From Rufibacter radiotolerans (GTDB lineage Bacteria > Bacteroidota > Bacteroidia > Cytophagales > Hymenobacteraceae), in assembly GCF_001078055.1 (NCBI RefSeq), contig NZ_CP010777.1:4741001-4805000 (forward strand): a DNA stretch of 64,000 nt, in the 5' to 3' direction. The notes below the pieces were generated by a model that saw only the letters and a list, made by a program, of their open reading frames with translations, did not search any database and was not told the DNA's origin. Each line of letters opens with the position of its first letter. Within the stretch, counting starts at the first letter, position 1. A program made the position numbers and the translations under genes. Below are positions 1 through 8,450 of this stretch, piece after piece.

Positions 1-436
1 TCTGGTCCTGCTTCACCTCGGTGGCCTCTTCCAGTTCGGGGTGGGCCATGTTGAACTTGCCGTTGAACAGGCTGGGCTTCCCGAAGACAATATATTCCTG
101 GTTCACCTTGAGCTGCACGTTCAGCCACTTCACGCCTTTGAACCAGACCAGCTCAATCTCGCCGGAGGCATCCCTGATCACAGCCGACAGGCGCTGCTTA
201 CGGCCCTCGCCTATCAGGTTCTTCTCCACCATGCGGCCCTTGATCTGCACGTATTGCATGTCCTCGGTGAGGTCTGCCACGGCATGGAACTGCGTGCGGT
301 CCATGTACCGGAACGGGTAGTGCTGGATCAGGTCGCCGTAGGTGAATATGCCCAGCTCGGTCTGCAGCAACGTGGCCCGCTGGGGCCCTACGCCCTTGAG
401 AAACTCTATCTTGGTATGGAAGAAACCGGATGACAC
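1..436 (-). CDS. recG: ATP-dependent DNA helicase RecG, N-terminal part (runs off the left edge)
   Basis: The reverse strand reads a RecG amino terminus. It has the helix-hairpin-helix-like stretch FLKGVGPQRATLL near residues 11-23, LIQHYPFRYMDRT near 34-46, then the OB-fold wedge with the motif VNQEYIVFGKPSLFNGKFN. RecG remodels stalled replication forks and Holliday junctions in the cytoplasm. About 145 of roughly 700 residues are present; the helicase motor lies outside the window. I chose the GTG at 434-436 because it gives the usual short lead before FFHTKIEFLKG; no in-frame ATG fits. The other reading frames across this stretch are shadows. The family call is firm and the start is less so. 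Confidence 0.86.
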   Translation of the reverse strand, partial: MSSGFFHTKIEFLKGVGPQRATLLQTELGIFTYGDLIQHYPFRYMDRTQFHAVADLTEDMQYVQIKGRMVEKNLIGEGRKQRLSAVIRDASGEIELVWFKGVKWLNVQLKVNQEYIVFGKPSLFNGKFNMAHPELEEATEVKQDQ

Positions 437-456
437 GTAAAAAGGGAAGCAACCGT

Positions 457-493
457 GTTTTAGGCCTGTTTTTGGGAAAATAGCCCCAAAACG
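457..493. repeat. Intergenic palindrome family, copy 1
   Basis: Left arm GTTTTAGGCCTGTTTT, right arm AAAATAGCCCCAAAACG. The arms pair imperfectly, the right arm being the TAGCCCC variant. It lies between the recG start and the uraH end, in a 320-base gap with no convincing gene. Confidence 0.8.
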
Positions 494-723
494 CCAGCCA
501 AGCCGCTCTGCAAAATTACAGAAAAGAAAGGAGGGAGGCTAATAGGGATAGCAGGTTTGGGAGGGGCATGGAGTAATAGGTTTATCCTTGCGCAAGCCCA
601 ACGGGAAGATTTTCTTTGGAATGTGGTGTTGGGAAGCCCAAGCCTGGTGGGCAACCTGTTTTGATATTGATTTCTTGAAAACTGGTCATTTTCACGTCGC
701 CTCCTTCCTCCTACCATGAAAAT

Positions 724-759
724 AAGAAAGAGGACTACTTCAGGGTAGCCCTCCTTCTT
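724..759 (-). terminator. Probable terminator after uraH
   Basis: Imperfect stem with arms at about 725-738 and 745-759 and loop TTCAGG. It directly abuts the stop codon of the hydroxyisourate hydrolase gene, and on the minus strand it runs into a T-rich tract. Confidence 0.6.
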
Positions 760-1167
760 TTAATTGCCTCGGTAGGTAGAGTATCCGTACGGCGACAGCG
801 TGATGGGCACATGGTAATGGTTCTTGTCCTTGATCTGGAAGACTACCTCAATAAAGGGGTAGAAACTTTCGGTCTTGTGTTTTTTGAAATAATCGGCTAC
901 CAGAAAGGTGAGTTTGTAGATACCCGGCTGGGCACTGGCGTAGGGCAGAAAGTCTTTGATCCGGCCGTTCTCATCAGTCACTTTTGAGTCTACAGTGATC
1001 CAGGTTTTGGTCTTTTCGTTCTGTTTCTCCAGCCTGACGGTGACGCCGGGGGCAGGGAGTCCGGTAGAGATATCCAGAATGTGGCTGGACAATTGGTGGG
1101 TGTTGGTTTGCGCGTAGGCCATTGTCGTGAAGACGAATAGCACCAGGCTAAGCAGTAATTTTTTCAT
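760..1167 (-). CDS. uraH: 5-hydroxyisourate hydrolase, exported transthyretin-like protein
   Basis: A 135-residue protein of the transthyretin-like family that hydrolyses 5-hydroxyisourate to OHCU in purine (uric acid) breakdown. Residues 1-20 form a signal peptide (MKKLLLSLVLFVFTTMAYAQ), so the enzyme is probably periplasmic. The mature part shows the expected N-terminal His in LSSHILD, Arg in VTVRLEK, His in YHVPITLSP and a C-terminal YRGN in place of the family signature YRGS. The ATG at 1165-1167 was chosen over a longer in-frame extension because it starts the signal peptide. It lies 7 bases after the GlcG-like gene and is probably co-transcribed with it. No uricase or OHCU decarboxylase is in view. 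Confidence 0.85.
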   Translation of the reverse strand: MKKLLLSLVLFVFTTMAYAQTNTHQLSSHILDISTGLPAPGVTVRLEKQNEKTKTWITVDSKVTDENGRIKDFLPYASAQPGIYKLTFLVADYFKKHKTESFYPFIEVVFQIKDKNHYHVPITLSPYGYSTYRGN

Positions 1168-1174
1168 GTGGTTT

Positions 1175-1711
1175 TTAGTTAAGCTGAATTTTGGTGGTAG
1201 TGATGCCGGCTTCGGATAACTGGCCGGCAGCGGCAATGGTATCATCGTTTTCGGGGCCGCCGCCACCCGCTACACCTATGGCTCCTATTACCTTGCCTTG
1301 GTGCCATAAAGGAGTCCCGCCGCCCAGGAGCAGCAACTCTGGCAGGTGGGCCAGGTTCTCTGTGTCTGGGTTGGTTCTGGCGTTTCGGCCCAGCAGCAGG
1401 GTAGTGGTTTTGGTAGAGAGCGAGGTATAGGCTTTGCGTCTGGCCGCTTCGGTGTTATGCGGACCCACGCCGTCGCCGCGGCTCAGTAGAATAACTTCGC
1501 CGGAGGCGTCTACTATGGCAATGGAAACCTCTTTTTGTAAGGCCGCGGCTTTTAGGCGGGCCCGCGCGGCTATTTCCTGGGCGGTTTTAAGGGGAAGTTG
1601 GTAAGCCTCAGAAACCCAGGCTTGCGCCACCGGAGCAGTTGGTGGCTTGCTGGCCTGTGCCCAGCCAAAGCCGGGAAGGAAGAATATGATAAGGAAAAGC
1701 GCGTGTCTCAT
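1175..1711 (-). CDS. GlcG/HbpS family (haem-degrading domain, DUF336) exported protein
   Basis: 178 residues with a signal peptide (MRHALFLIIFFLPGFGWAQA). The rest matches the GlcG/HbpS fold: ARARLKAAALQKEVSIAIVDASGEVILLSR, then RKAYTSLSTKTTTL, and the glycine-rich GAIGVAGGGGPENDDTIAAA near the C-terminus. Members bind haem, cobalamin or small ligands; the exact role here is unknown. It is the first gene of a probable two-gene operon with uraH, which suggests a link to purine or oxidative metabolism, but that is inference. A TACCTTTG promoter box ends 10 bases before the ATG, so the leader must be very short. Confidence 0.8.
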   Translation of the reverse strand: MRHALFLIIFFLPGFGWAQASKPPTAPVAQAWVSEAYQLPLKTAQEIAARARLKAAALQKEVSIAIVDASGEVILLSRGDGVGPHNTEAARRKAYTSLSTKTTTLLLGRNARTNPDTENLAHLPELLLLGGGTPLWHQGKVIGAIGVAGGGGPENDDTIAAAGQLSEAGITTTKIQLN

Positions 1712-1721
1712 GTTTTTTTAG

Positions 1722-1749
1722 CAAAGGTACCCGCGGGTTTCCTGCCAAA
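1722..1749 (-). promoter_or_regulatory. Bacteroidota-type promoter for the GlcG-like/uraH operon
   Basis: On the minus strand, TACCTTTG (1729-1722) fits the -7 box TAnnTTTG, and TTTG (1749-1746) lies 16 bases upstream as a possible -33 box. The start codon at 1711 follows within 10 bases, so the transcript would be almost leaderless. Confidence 0.55.
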
Positions 1750-1770
1750 CATTGACCTGGGGCAACGTTT

Positions 1771-2340
1771 TCAAAGGCGGGCTTTTAGCCGGCTGAGCGT
1801 GGAGGGCGAAATGCCCAGGTAAGAGGCGGCCATTTTGTTGGAGACCCTGGCCAGGAAATCGGGTTGCTGTTGGAGGGCCCACTGGAGCTTTTCCAGGGCA
1901 TCAAACCCCTGAAACCCATAGATTCTTTTCTGGGCCGTGATAAAGCCCGTCTCAATTATCTGCCGGTAAATAGCCGCGAAGGCTGGAATGGTGTCTACCA
2001 GCAGGAAAAAGTCTTTCCTGGAGATCTGGAGCAGTTGGGAGGGCGCAATGGTCTGCATGTATTCCAGAGCGGGCTTCTGCTCTATAAAGCTGGGCAAAGC
2101 TGTACCAAACTGACCCTCAAACGCGAAATACCGCGAAGCTTCCTGCCCTTCTTTGTTAAGCGTGAACAACCGAATAGCCCCCTTGTTGACAAAATAATAA
2201 TGCTGACAGGTGTCGCCGTACTGTAGTAAAAGTTGGTTGCGCCTGGTCTTTACAAGACTGAAATGGGAGCAGATATAGTCCAGCATGGCGGGCTCTACGG
2301 ATGCACGGTCCTTGATATATTTTTCTAAAAGCTGGAACAT
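1771..2340 (-). CDS. Crp/Fnr family transcriptional regulator
   Basis: 189 residues. Residues about 1-115 form a cyclic-nucleotide-binding-type beta-roll (YGDTCQHYYFVNKGAIRLF, then EGQFGTALPSFIE), followed by the long dimerisation helix. A winged HTH at the C-terminus has the recognition stretch MAASYLGISPSTLSRLKARL. No Fnr-type cysteine cluster is visible, so an iron-sulphur sensor is unlikely; the ligand is unknown. It lies 59 bases upstream of the GlcG-like/uraH pair on the same strand and may regulate it (inference). The family is common in Bacteroidota. Confidence 0.85.
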   Translation of the reverse strand: MFQLLEKYIKDRASVEPAMLDYICSHFSLVKTRRNQLLLQYGDTCQHYYFVNKGAIRLFTLNKEGQEASRYFAFEGQFGTALPSFIEQKPALEYMQTIAPSQLLQISRKDFFLLVDTIPAFAAIYRQIIETGFITAQKRIYGFQGFDALEKLQWALQQQPDFLARVSNKMAASYLGISPSTLSRLKARL

Positions 2341-2582
2341 GGGGCTTTAGCAGTAAGAGCGGGTTTGATGGCAGGTGCTATTATACAGGTTAACAGCGTT
2401 CGCCGGGATTGTGTTTTCCAGGAGGGTTCTGCTTCTCTGCAGCCAGGTCTTTTATTTTGGTACAGAAAAGCCTCGGAGCCGGGTTTGGCAGGTTTTTCTG
2501 TTCTCCTGCCTGGCCTTGTAAGCGCCGCAGCCGTATGCTATTGGAAACTTTTCAGGAAACAATCTTACCCTTCGGCCTGGCC

Positions 2583-3365
2583 ATGAAAATAGCGACCTAC
2601 AATGTGAACGGCATCAATGCCCGACTGCCCATCTTACTCCGTTGGCTCAAAGAAACGGCACCAGATGTGGTGTGCCTGCAGGAATTGAAAACCCCGCAGG
2701 AGAAGTTTCCGGAGGAGGCGTTGCTGGAGGCGGGCTACCACGCCGTGTGGCATGGGCAGAAGAGTTATAACGGGGTGGCTATTCTGGCGCGGGGTGTACA
2801 GCCCCAGGAAGTAGGCCGCGGCCTGGGCGGCGATCCTGAAGATGAGCAAAGCCGTTACCTGGAAGCCATGGTGAACGGCGTGCTGGTGGTGTGTCTCTAC
2901 CTGCCCAACGGGAATCCGGCCCCCGGCCCTAAGTTTGACTACAAGCTGGCCTGGTTTAAGCGGTTTGCCACCCGCGCCGCCGAATTGCTGGCCGCCGGAA
3001 CGCCGGTGGTGCTGGCCGGCGACTACAACGTGATACCCACGGAACTGGATGCCTACAAGCCCGAGCGCTGGGTGGAAGACGCGCTGTTCCGCCCCGAAAC
3101 CCGCGCCGCTTTTCAAGACCTGCTAGGCCAGGGCTGGACAGATGCCCTGCGCCATCTTCATCCTACAGAAACCATCTACACTTATTGGGACTACTTTAGA
3201 AATGCCTATGGCCGCAACGCCGGTCTGCGCATTGACCACTTACTGCTGAGCCCTGATTTGAAAAAGCGGTTAGTGGCGGCTGGGGTAGACCATGAAGTGC
3301 GAGGCTGGGAAAAGTCCAGTGACCATGGCCCGGTGTGGGTGGAGGTGAAGGATGGGGAGAAGTAG
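2583..3365 (+). CDS. xthA: Exodeoxyribonuclease III (AP endonuclease)
   Basis: 260 residues of the EEP nuclease fold. It cuts the DNA backbone 5' of abasic sites and removes 3'-blocking groups in base-excision repair. The hallmarks are visible: MKIATYNVNGINAR at the start, CLQELKTPQ with the metal-binding Glu, NGVAILAR, LAGDYNVIP with catalytic Asp and Asn, LRIDHLLLS, and the terminal SDHGPVW with the catalytic His. The ATG at 2583 was chosen because it begins the conserved MKIATYN; an in-frame extension from 2409 has no family match. It stands alone, convergent with the next gene. Confidence 0.93.
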   Translation: MKIATYNVNGINARLPILLRWLKETAPDVVCLQELKTPQEKFPEEALLEAGYHAVWHGQKSYNGVAILARGVQPQEVGRGLGGDPEDEQSRYLEAMVNGVLVVCLYLPNGNPAPGPKFDYKLAWFKRFATRAAELLAAGTPVVLAGDYNVIPTELDAYKPERWVEDALFRPETRAAFQDLLGQGWTDALRHLHPTETIYTYWDYFRNAYGRNAGLRIDHLLLSPDLKKRLVAAGVDHEVRGWEKSSDHGPVWVEVKDGEK

Positions 3366-3449
3366 GGAAGAGTGCTGTGAGAAAGCTTTTGACAGCTTAG
3401 TTTAAGAAGCTTGTATGTTCAGTTGAAGCATGAAATGCATTCTGAAGAA

Positions 3450-4172
3450 TTATTCTGCTTTAAATGCATTCCAGCCTTTGTTGTAGTATTTAGGGTTAGC
3501 TGAGAATTCCCCAGCTCCTATATCCAAATCGCCTGAAAAGGGTATTCTGTATTCTCCCCAGTTGCAAGTTTTGGGAGTAGATTTTCTGTATTCAGACCAT
3601 GAGCCAACATATTGGTTATTTCTGTAGCTGTCAGAATGAGCCTCTATGGCATCGTATTTTATTTCCCCTGTCTTATCCAAGTACCACCATAAAGTCATGA
3701 TGCCTTTGAAAACCCCGGAATGGTTTTGCTTGGGATTCTCTTTCAATACATAGCGCCCAATCAAAATACCTTGTTTCACCAATCCAGAATCTTGATACAT
3801 CTCATCTACTCCATAATGGAGTCTCTTGAATTCACGTATCTGCTCAATGACAATCTCACCTTCAAAGGAACATGTGGTAGTACCAACTGTTGAGGTGCCC
3901 TTTACTTTATATGTACCCTGATCTCCAATCTGCTTTACGGAGTTGAAATCAATTTTGAGTCTTCTGTATTGGGGGCCAATAAAACCAAGGAACTCGGTTT
4001 TAGGCCTAAGAGCACGAGAAAAGTCGTATTTTAGGTAATTGTCCTTTACGTTTTGAGGTTTAAGTGCCCATACTGGATATTCTGGGTTCTCAAGCTTCTT
4101 GATCCACGCAGTTTCTTGTTGTGCAAAGAGCTTAAGAGGAAGGAATAGAAGGAGAATGATAAATGGCTTCAT
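3450..4172 (-). CDS. Hypothetical secreted protein
   Basis: 240 residues with a signal peptide (MKPFIILLLFLPLKLFAQ). The mature protein is rich in aromatic residues and beta-strand-like segments (IGRYVLKENPKQNHSGVFKG, then MTLWWYLDKTGEIKYDAIE). I do not recognise the family. The gene is visibly AT-richer than its neighbours, like the next two genes, so this trio may have been acquired. It lies 82 bases downstream of the small membrane protein gene on the same strand. Confidence 0.75.
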   Translation of the reverse strand: MKPFIILLLFLPLKLFAQQETAWIKKLENPEYPVWALKPQNVKDNYLKYDFSRALRPKTEFLGFIGPQYRRLKIDFNSVKQIGDQGTYKVKGTSTVGTTTCSFEGEIVIEQIREFKRLHYGVDEMYQDSGLVKQGILIGRYVLKENPKQNHSGVFKGIMTLWWYLDKTGEIKYDAIEAHSDSYRNNQYVGSWSEYRKSTPKTCNWGEYRIPFSGDLDIGAGEFSANPKYYNKGWNAFKAE

Positions 4173-4254
4173 TTATTAAATTGACAAAACAGCCCAATGT
4201 AAGTGGGGCAAAGTTGCTGGGTAGAGGATTATGCTTTGTTAGTAGAAGAGGCCT

Positions 4255-4590
4255 TTATTTTTGCTTATAAAATTTTGGCCTTAAGCATACGTATGACAAA
4301 GCAAGGACGGCACAAGGAACCAGGACTAATGCCCAATTGATTAGGTTCATGTTTTGTATAAAGGGAATGTTATTGATTTTAGAAAACATGATTAAAGTGG
4401 TGAGGGCATAGATTGCCGCTAAAATTCCTTTCCCTTTTATGTTCAGTCTGACCAGAAAAAGGACAATTATAAAAGCGAAGAAGACGATTACCTCAATGAG
4501 CAAGGTATAGATGATTTCTTCCCCATGCGCAAAGGAGAGCGTTGGTATTATAAGAAGAAGTGCTAATAAAACAGCTTTTCGACTTTTCAA
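4255..4590 (-). CDS. Hypothetical small membrane protein
   Basis: 111 residues. An N-terminal signal-like helix (VLLALLLIIPTLSFAHG) is followed by three likely membrane helices, near residues 28-47, 55-70 and 84-103, and a basic tail RPKFYKQK. No family recognised. It starts 12 bases after the stop of the lipoprotein gene and is probably co-transcribed with it. AT-rich. Confidence 0.7.
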   Translation of the reverse strand: MKSRKAVLLALLLIIPTLSFAHGEEIIYTLLIEVIVFFAFIIVLFLVRLNIKGKGILAAIYALTTLIMFSKINNIPFIQNMNLINWALVLVPCAVLALSYVCLRPKFYKQK

Positions 4591-4602
4591 TGCTGGCTAA
4601 CC

Positions 4603-5328
4603 TTAAAGATCTACTTGAAGTCTTATGAATCCATTCTCAATCCTATGCAGGGTTGCCACCTCAATAGGTTTTTCGCCCGGAGGAGTGTTGCCTGAGGCAT
4701 CATATGAATACAAATTCACGGAAAACTTGGCTTCCATTAAGAAATTGCCATTCCGTAATCTTTGTAGCCTGGTTATTTCAAAACTTGAATTGCTCTGGCA
4801 GTCATACCCAATAGTGGTTAACCAATTCTTGCTCCAAGGAAGGTGAGATGTCAGGTAGGGATAGCCTGGATTCCATACTTCAATAGCAATACCATTCTGG
4901 GTATTAAACCGCGTGTAATCCACAGCATAAGGATGTTGTCCTTTTGCATACAAGTCTGATTTATTTCCTGGATGCATGAGAAACATATCAGGTTTTGTCA
5001 TTTGGTTTTTACCATACTTTTTGATAAACCTGATATCAAGATACTCACGGCGCGGGCTGCCTAGACTAAATAGAGTAGAATATAAAACTGAGTCAGGGTG
5101 CCCCTTATGCGTTATACTATCTAATTTCACTTCTGCATTTTGAAAGCCCTCCCCAATTCTTTTGTTGAGAGTATACAGCTTTCCATTTAACCGGTAAGAG
5201 CAGGAATCACTTAAACTTTCCAGGTTAGCTGGGCGCGCTTTTACCTCCAGGTCGTCAAGGTCCTCCTGGCAGGAAGTAAAAAGAAATAGAAAGGCGAAAA
5301 AGGAGAGGAGGGGGAAGGGAAACTTCAT
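4603..5328 (-). CDS. Hypothetical lipoprotein
   Basis: 241 residues beginning with a lipoprotein signal peptide; the lipobox is LFTSC with Cys20. The mature part has an acidic start (QEDLDDLEVK) and no recognised domain. It is probably anchored in the outer or inner membrane. First gene of an AT-rich same-strand trio with the small membrane protein and the secreted protein downstream. The function is unknown. Confidence 0.75.
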   Translation of the reverse strand: MKFPFPLLSFFAFLFLFTSCQEDLDDLEVKARPANLESLSDSCSYRLNGKLYTLNKRIGEGFQNAEVKLDSITHKGHPDSVLYSTLFSLGSPRREYLDIRFIKKYGKNQMTKPDMFLMHPGNKSDLYAKGQHPYAVDYTRFNTQNGIAIEVWNPGYPYLTSHLPWSKNWLTTIGYDCQSNSSFEITRLQRLRNGNFLMEAKFSVNLYSYDASGNTPPGEKPIEVATLHRIENGFIRLQVDL

Positions 5329-5500
5329 TATGGTATAAATGATTAAATAGTATATTTTATATATTTAAATATTCTCTAAGGTAAAAGATTTTTCTTTTGC
5401 TATCCCTAAGGGGGCGTAAGTTATTCTTGTTGTTGGTGTTCAATACAAAACGCAAAAAGCTAAACAGCTTTCAACACTGTTCGGCTTTTCAGCACTTATC

Positions 5501-5536
5501 GTTCTAGGCCTGTTTTACAGAAAACAGGCCTAGAAC
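5501..5536. repeat. Intergenic palindrome family, copy 2 (perfect)
   Basis: Arms GTTCTAGGCCTGTTTT and AAAACAGGCCTAGAAC pair perfectly over 16 bp around the loop ACAG. It ends 10 bases beyond the 3' end of the M16 peptidase gene (minus strand). Confidence 0.9.
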
Positions 5537-5546
5537 AGAAGAAAGG

Positions 5547-8372
5547 CTAGTTCAACAACACTGGTTTGCCAAACCCAAGGTCTTCCAGTTTTTTGAGTTG
5601 GGTGGCGGCATCGCCTACAATGAGGTAGTGCATCTTATTGGGGTTTACGTACTGGTTGGCCAGGGTTTTTATCTTGTCCACGGTCATGCCATTGACCAGG
5701 TTCACGCGTTGCTTGGCGTAGTCATAGGGCCAGCCGTAGGCACTGATGTTCTGCAGCATGCCCAGTTTGGCGCCCATGGTCTCAAAAGACCGGGCGGTGC
5801 TTTTCACCAGGAAGCCCTTGGTCACATCCAGGTCCTGGGCCGAGAAGGTAGGACCGTAGTTCTGCAGAATCTCTTTCACCAGGCTGGCAGATTCATAGGT
5901 CACGTTGGTACGCACCCCGCTTTGGATGGTGAACGGCCCTGGCAGGGCGGTGCCCGAAAAAGAGGAACCGATGCCGTATGTGTAGCCTTTGCCTTCGCGC
6001 AGTTGCTGGGTCAGTTGAGATGCAAAACCACCGCCGCCCAGCACGTAGTTCATCACCTGCAGTGAGTAATAGTCTGGATGCGTAGCCGGCAAAGCCAGAT
6101 ACCCGAACCGCAGCACACTCTGCTTGGCGCCCGGTACGTCATAGAAATACACCTTAGAGGCCGTAGGCGCGGCTGGGGTGTCAAATGTAGGCATAAACAC
6201 TTCTTTCGCCTTCCAGTTTTGGGCCAGGCCATTCAAAGCGGCCACCGCCTGGTCTTTTTCAATGGCACCCACCACGTGGAACGCCGCCAAAGATGGCGAT
6301 AGGTTGGCGGTGTAGTAGTTCTGCAGGTCTTGCAACGTAATGGCTTTTAAAGAAGCCTCGGTGCCCAGAATGTTATTGGACAGGATATGGTCTTTGCCGT
6401 AAAGAATAACCTTGAACTGGTTGGCGGCAATAGAGTTGGGGTTGGCTTTTTGGCCTTTGATCTGGCTTTCCACGCGCTGCTTGCTCAGTTCAAACTCTTT
6501 GGTATCCCAACGGGGCTCCAAAAGGATTTCCTGCACCAGGGCCATGGTGGCGGCGTAGTTACGGGCCAGGGTTCTGCCGTTCACGGTAATGTCCTCGTCA
6601 TCGGCGTTTACGCTAATAGAAGCGCCCAAGGCATCAATGGCTTCCTCTAGTTGGGCTGTGGTTTTGTTTTTGGTGCCCTTGGTGAGGCTTTCGGCCAGTA
6701 GGTTAGCCACACCCACCTTGGCGGGGTTGTCCAGCAGCAAGCCGCCTTTTATGCGAAGACTGAACTGCACCAGCGGCACCTCGCGGTTCTCAATGCCCAG
6801 TACCTTCATGCCGTTGTCCAATTTAGTTTCCCAAACTTCCGGCACGGTAATCTCGGGGCTTTTGCCGTAGACTGGCTCTTTGTTTCTGTCAAAGCTGGAG
6901 GGCGTACGCTCATAGGCAGTCTTGGTGCTGAGGTCAATCTTGCCTTCGGCGCCTTCCACAATTTTCTCTTCTACCACGCTGGCTTTCTTAGAACCGGTCA
7001 GTACCAGGTTGGTCTGACCTTTGGGCACGAAGCTGGTCACTACATAATTCTTACCTTTAATATATTGGTTGTACACCCGCTTCACATCGTCAATAGAAAC
7101 GGCCATCATGTTGGCAATATCTTTGGTCACGAAGCCCGGGTCACCGGCGAAAATCTGGTACTGGGCCAACTGGAACCCTTTGCCCTGTACACTGGCCAGA
7201 CCGTTATAAAAGGCTACTTCCTGTCCGGCTTTGATTCGGTTCAAATCGTCTTCAGACAAACCTTCCTTCTCAAATTTCAGGAAGGCTTCAGAAATAGCGC
7301 TGTGGACTTTATTCAGGTCTACTTTGTCATAGCCCCGCACGCTAAGCATAAACTGACCGGCAATCTCTGAGTTATTGTTGTACATGTTCACGCGGGGCGC
7401 CAACTGCTTCTCATCAATAATCACCTGGTTGAACGGTGCTTTTTTGCCATCTGCTAAATAGATGGAAAGCACCCGCAGGGCGTAGGAGTCCGGGTGGTAC
7501 AGGTGCACCGTAGGCCAGGCCATGGTCAGTTCTGGTAAGCGCGCGAAGTTATCTTCGTGGTACAGTTTCTTGGTCTCCGTTAGCACCACCGTTTTCTTCT
7601 CCATGCGCGGAATCTCGGCGCCTTTCTTAATCTCGCCAAAATACTTCTCTACCCAAGCCTTGGCCTGACCCGGCTCAAAGTCGCCGGTCACTACCAGCGT
7701 CACGTTATTGGGCACGTACCACCGGTTGTAGAATTCCTTCACATCGGCCAGGGTGGCGTTCTGCAAATCTTCCAGTGAGCCAATTACCTGCCAATGGTAC
7801 GGGTGACCCGCCGGATACAGATTCTGGTCAATTACGTAAGAGGTGTGGCCGTAAGGCGCATTGTCATAACTCTGGCGCTTCTCGTTTTTCACCACCTGCT
7901 TTTCCTTGTTCACCACTTCCTCGGTCACAGTATTGATGAAGAAACCCAGTTTGTCGGCCTCGGCCCAGAGCATTTTCTCCAGGGCATCATTGGGTACGGT
8001 CTGGTAGTAGTTGGTTCGGTCACGGGAGGTAGAGCCGTTGGCGCCGGAACCCCCAATGCGGGCGCTCATTTTGTCCAGTCCGCCCTTGCCCAGGTTTTCA
8101 GACTCCAGGAACAGCAGGTGCTCAAATAAGTGCGCAAAACCCGTACGGCCTTCTTTCTCCCTAGCTGAGCCCACGTGGCTGGTCAACGCCACGGCCACCA
8201 CCGGGTCAGATTTATCCACGTGGAAAACCACCTGCAGGCCATTAGCCAGCGTGAATTTCTCATAGTCTACTTTGAAGGCCGTCTTCTCCTGGTTTGACTT
8301 GCTCAGTTTCTGGCAGGCAAACAGCCCGCCCGTAAAGAGCAGCAGAAAGGTAAGTTGTTTTATAAATTTCAT
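5547..8372 (-). CDS. M16 family zinc metallopeptidase, two-domain lipoprotein
   Basis: 941 residues. The signal peptide ends in a lipobox (LFAC, Cys20), so it is probably a membrane-anchored periplasmic protein. The N-terminal M16 unit carries the inverted zinc motif HLFEH at residues 81-85 and a downstream Glu in the VVNKEKQVVKNE stretch. The second M16 unit (from about residue 500) has VANLLAESL where the motif would be and is therefore inactive, as is usual for the structural half. Pitrilysin-type enzymes degrade peptides inside a closed clam shell; the substrate is unknown. It stands as a single gene with a palindrome copy at its 3' end. Confidence 0.92.
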   Translation of the reverse strand: MKFIKQLTFLLLFTGGLFACQKLSKSNQEKTAFKVDYEKFTLANGLQVVFHVDKSDPVVAVALTSHVGSAREKEGRTGFAHLFEHLLFLESENLGKGGLDKMSARIGGSGANGSTSRDRTNYYQTVPNDALEKMLWAEADKLGFFINTVTEEVVNKEKQVVKNEKRQSYDNAPYGHTSYVIDQNLYPAGHPYHWQVIGSLEDLQNATLADVKEFYNRWYVPNNVTLVVTGDFEPGQAKAWVEKYFGEIKKGAEIPRMEKKTVVLTETKKLYHEDNFARLPELTMAWPTVHLYHPDSYALRVLSIYLADGKKAPFNQVIIDEKQLAPRVNMYNNNSEIAGQFMLSVRGYDKVDLNKVHSAISEAFLKFEKEGLSEDDLNRIKAGQEVAFYNGLASVQGKGFQLAQYQIFAGDPGFVTKDIANMMAVSIDDVKRVYNQYIKGKNYVVTSFVPKGQTNLVLTGSKKASVVEEKIVEGAEGKIDLSTKTAYERTPSSFDRNKEPVYGKSPEITVPEVWETKLDNGMKVLGIENREVPLVQFSLRIKGGLLLDNPAKVGVANLLAESLTKGTKNKTTAQLEEAIDALGASISVNADDEDITVNGRTLARNYAATMALVQEILLEPRWDTKEFELSKQRVESQIKGQKANPNSIAANQFKVILYGKDHILSNNILGTEASLKAITLQDLQNYYTANLSPSLAAFHVVGAIEKDQAVAALNGLAQNWKAKEVFMPTFDTPAAPTASKVYFYDVPGAKQSVLRFGYLALPATHPDYYSLQVMNYVLGGGGFASQLTQQLREGKGYTYGIGSSFSGTALPGPFTIQSGVRTNVTYESASLVKEILQNYGPTFSAQDLDVTKGFLVKSTARSFETMGAKLGMLQNISAYGWPYDYAKQRVNLVNGMTVDKIKTLANQYVNPNKMHYLIVGDAATQLKKLEDLGFGKPVLLN

Positions 8373-8450
8373 GTGTGGTTAAGTTGCGTGTTAGTAGCAG
8401 GTAAAGATAACAGGGTTTGCCTATTCTTCAGTGTTGATTTATGAGCGTAA

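Noticed and set aside
460..717. 85-residue reading frame on the minus strand after recG
   Set aside because: It runs through palindrome copy 1 and has no signal or domain. Many short frames across the window end in similar peptides (GLFSxKQAQ, FWACFxxNxPxT) only because they translate the same palindrome.
1168..1266. 33-residue N-terminal extension of uraH
   Set aside because: It overlaps the GlcG-like gene and lacks family resemblance; the signal peptide starts at 1167.
4173..4254. GTAAG...GTTAG pair as a third cassette junction
   Set aside because: The arms do not pair and the spacing differs from the two elements at 20576 and 21118.
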